From assembly GCF_000739615.1 (NCBI RefSeq), contig NZ_BATP01000060.1, forward strand, positions 186,001 to 250,000: DNA of 64,000 nt, given 5' to 3'. Below the pieces are notes generated by a model, which saw nothing but the letters and a program-made list of their open reading frames with translations, was not told the origin of the DNA and searched no databases. Below are positions 62,455 through 64,000 of this stretch, in pieces. Source of the DNA: Haloferula sp. BvORR071. Lineage in GTDB: Bacteria > Verrucomicrobiota > Verrucomicrobiia > Verrucomicrobiales > Akkermansiaceae. The stretch's first letter is position 1, and each line of letters starts with the position of its first letter. The position numbers and the translations under genes are program-made.

Positions 62455-63299
62455 GGGGATGGCGGTGTTGGCGGAGTGAGCGCAGCCACAGGAGCGGTTT
62501 CCGCGAAGATGCGAAACAGCATGTCGGGACGTCCGGAGCTGTCAGCGCGGGCCGGGGTTTCGTCGGAAGCTTGGCCGTGGAGGATGAAGCCGTAGGTGGT
62601 GACACCCCGCAGGCCGACCACGACCCGTGGATTCTCGTTGCCGAGGTGTGGTGCGATCGTGCGGGCCATGGCCCAAGCGATCTCCACCAGAGTATTCTTG
62701 GTGTCCGCGTCCGCATACTTGCGGAGATCCGGGACATGGCAGAGGAAGAGAACGGTGTCCTTGCCCTGATGGCAGTAGGTGAGGAATTGTCCCTGGGTCA
62801 GCAGCGGCTTCTTGCTGCCACCGCTGAAGGCAATCTCGCGCGTCATCCGCATCTGCTTCGAGAAGTCCTCGGCCGCTTGGATGGCCTGAGCGTTGTTGCC
62901 ATGCGCGGTACCGGATTTAGCGGAGAAGATCTTGTCGTCGGCGGCCTTGAATTCCGCATAGCCCGGGGTGGCGGCGAGTTCCCTATCTGCGCTGGCGGCA
63001 AGGTATTCAAGCCCGATGGCGGGCAGGATCATGAGCGCGAAGATCCAAGTCCATGCTTTCGCCGGGATGAAGAAGAGGCTGTGCCGGCGCGGTGCTTGCA
63101 GCGGCGGCGGGCTGCCTGCGAGCCTGGGCTTCGGCCCGAAGCGCTGCCATATGGCAGCGTTCAGCAGAGCCGCCAGCGCGAAGCCGAGCACGAAGCCACC
63201 GGGAATCTTGAAGGCTGCCCCGGTCACAAGTCCCAAGATCATCGCCAGTCCGAAAACCGGGATGATCAGGATGCCGAATCCTCTCCAGATGACGATCAT
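62451..63299 (-). CDS. Unknown membrane protein (paralog 1) inside the ilv operon
   Basis: This 282-residue protein has the same layout as its neighbour: N-terminal membrane segments, then a soluble domain with EFKAADDKI, AHGN, FLTYCHQGKDTV and VVGLRG. It lies between the ilvB end and its paralog. About 70 bases separate it from ilvB. The function is unknown; it may act in a membrane-linked role connected to branched-chain amino acid synthesis or simply share the promoter. Confidence 0.85.
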   Translation of the reverse strand: MIVIWRGFGILIIPVFGLAMILGLVTGAAFKIPGGFVLGFALAALLNAAIWQRFGPKPRLAGSPPPLQAPRRHSLFFIPAKAWTWIFALMILPAIGLEYLAASADRELAATPGYAEFKAADDKIFSAKSGTAHGNNAQAIQAAEDFSKQMRMTREIAFSGGSKKPLLTQGQFLTYCHQGKDTVLFLCHVPDLRKYADADTKNTLVEIAWAMARTIAPHLGNENPRVVVGLRGVTTYGFILHGQASDETPARADSSGRPDMLFRIFAETAPVAALTPPTPPSP

Positions 63300-63370
63300 C
63301 GCGACGAGATGTGAAGGTCAGAGGGTCCGGGCGAAGCAAGGCTGTCGCCCGGACCGAAAGCAAACATACC

Positions 63371-64000
63371 TCACGTGGAACCCACCGGCTTCTCCATCTT
63401 GGTCTTCGGCGCTTCCGTGATCATATCCTCCAGCGCAGCGCCGGCGGGGATCATCGGGAAGACGTTGTCCGTCTTCACGCACTCGGCGTGGATCAGGATC
63501 GGACCATCGTTGTAGGCCAAGGCCTTCTCAAGCTGCTTGGTCACGTCGGCCGGGCGCTTGATGAAGACGCTGGGGATGCCGTAGGCGGCGGCCAGCTTGC
63601 AGAAGTCCGGGTTGCCGATCAGGTCCACACCGCTCTCGCGGTTCTCGAAGAAGAGCTCCTGCCACTGGCGCACCATGCCGAGGTAGTGGTTGTTGAGCAC
63701 CACGATCTTCACCGGCAGCTTGTGGATCGCTGCGGTCGCCAGTTCGAAGAGGGTCATCTGGAAGCCACCGTCACCGGAGATCGAGATCACGGTCTTCTTC
63801 GGGTGGGCGAGTTGGGCGCCGATCGCGGCGGGGAAGCCGAAGCCCATGGTCCCGGCTCCGCCGGAGGACAGCCAGTGGAAGGACTCGCTGTTCTTGTAGA
63901 ACTGCGCGGCCCACATCTGGTGCTGCCCCACGTCGGTCGAGACGATCGCCTTGCCTTCGGTCAGCTCATAGAGCTCGTCGATCACCTGCTGCATGCGCAG
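63371..64000 (-). CDS. ilvB: Acetolactate synthase large subunit, C-terminal part cut by window edge
   Basis: This C-terminal third of the thiamine-diphosphate enzyme shows STDVGQHQMWAAQFY, the GGAGTMGFGFPAAIGAQ stretch and the TPP motif GDGGFQMTLFELATA with the later NNHYLGMVRQW. The enzyme joins two pyruvates, or pyruvate and 2-ketobutyrate, in valine, leucine and isoleucine synthesis. The N-terminal part lies outside the window. Confidence 0.95.
   Translation of the reverse strand: MRMQQVIDELYELTEGKAIVSTDVGQHQMWAAQFYKNSESFHWLSSGGAGTMGFGFPAAIGAQLAHPKKTVISISGDGGFQMTLFELATAAIHKLPVKIVVLNNHYLGMVRQWQELFFENRESGVDLIGNPDFCKLAAAYGIPSVFIKRPADVTKQLEKALAYNDGPILIHAECVKTDNVFPMIPAGAALEDMITEAPKTKMEKPVGST

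Noticed and set aside
1..64000. CRISPR arrays, tRNA or rRNA genes, insertion sequences
   Set aside because: I found no regularly spaced repeats, cloverleaf-like sequences, rRNA segments or transposase genes in the window.

Overview
The window looks like chromosomal DNA from a GC-rich Verrucomicrobiota bacterium, probably of the Luteolibacter/Haloferula type. The evidence is a PEP-CTERM protein ending in a VPEP motif and an arginine cluster, a very large secreted protein with autotransporter-associated beta-strand and calcium-motif segments, a TIGR02999-type sigma factor beside a TPR-fused Ser/Thr kinase, and Tat-exported proteins. The taxon is an inference from gene content. I see no rRNA, tRNA, CRISPR array, phage or insertion sequence.

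Layout. 1-2.6 kb (minus): patatin lipase, PaaK-like CoA ligase and the start of a thiolase. 2.6-2.9 kb: a gene-free stretch with repeat-like sequence. 2.9-11 kb: kup, gpmI, a small unknown gene, then a kinase/sigma pair. 11-16.1 kb (minus): six genes that look like electrophile or redox detoxification (flavoprotein disulfide reductase, two exported alpha/beta hydrolases, two DJ-1 proteins, a small monooxygenase). 16.5-20 kb: an SNF2 helicase with a strong terminator. 20-27 kb: a run of small, mostly unknown genes with some tight couplings.

27-49 kb is the most unusual part. An outer-membrane FecR-TPR-barrel protein is followed 14 bases later by a CHASE2 class III adenylate cyclase. Next come an anchored unknown protein and, 4 bases on, a 2,692-residue secreted protein. 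That protein is an internal duplication: its first trypsin-like domain keeps the catalytic triad, and its second has lost all three residues. After it come a glutaminase-STAS-cNMP fusion, three stand-alone cNMP-binding-fold proteins, a DUF3307 membrane protein, a calcineurin-like phosphoesterase and a Kef-type antiporter. Two of the four cNMP pockets keep the phosphate-binding Arg and two have lost it. Together this could be a make-sense-degrade cAMP circuit tied to glutamine, K+ and pH; that link is inference.

49-53.4 kb: two Tat-exported intradiol-dioxygenase-like proteins beside an OmpR/EnvZ-type two-component system. 53.4-64 kb (mostly minus): a ROK kinase, coaX with a small anchored protein, an ammonium transporter behind a likely sigma-54 promoter, secreted unknowns, an amidase, a YkgJ-type Cys-cluster protein, a PEP-CTERM protein, and the ilvB/ilvN acetolactate synthase genes with two paralogous unknown membrane proteins between them.
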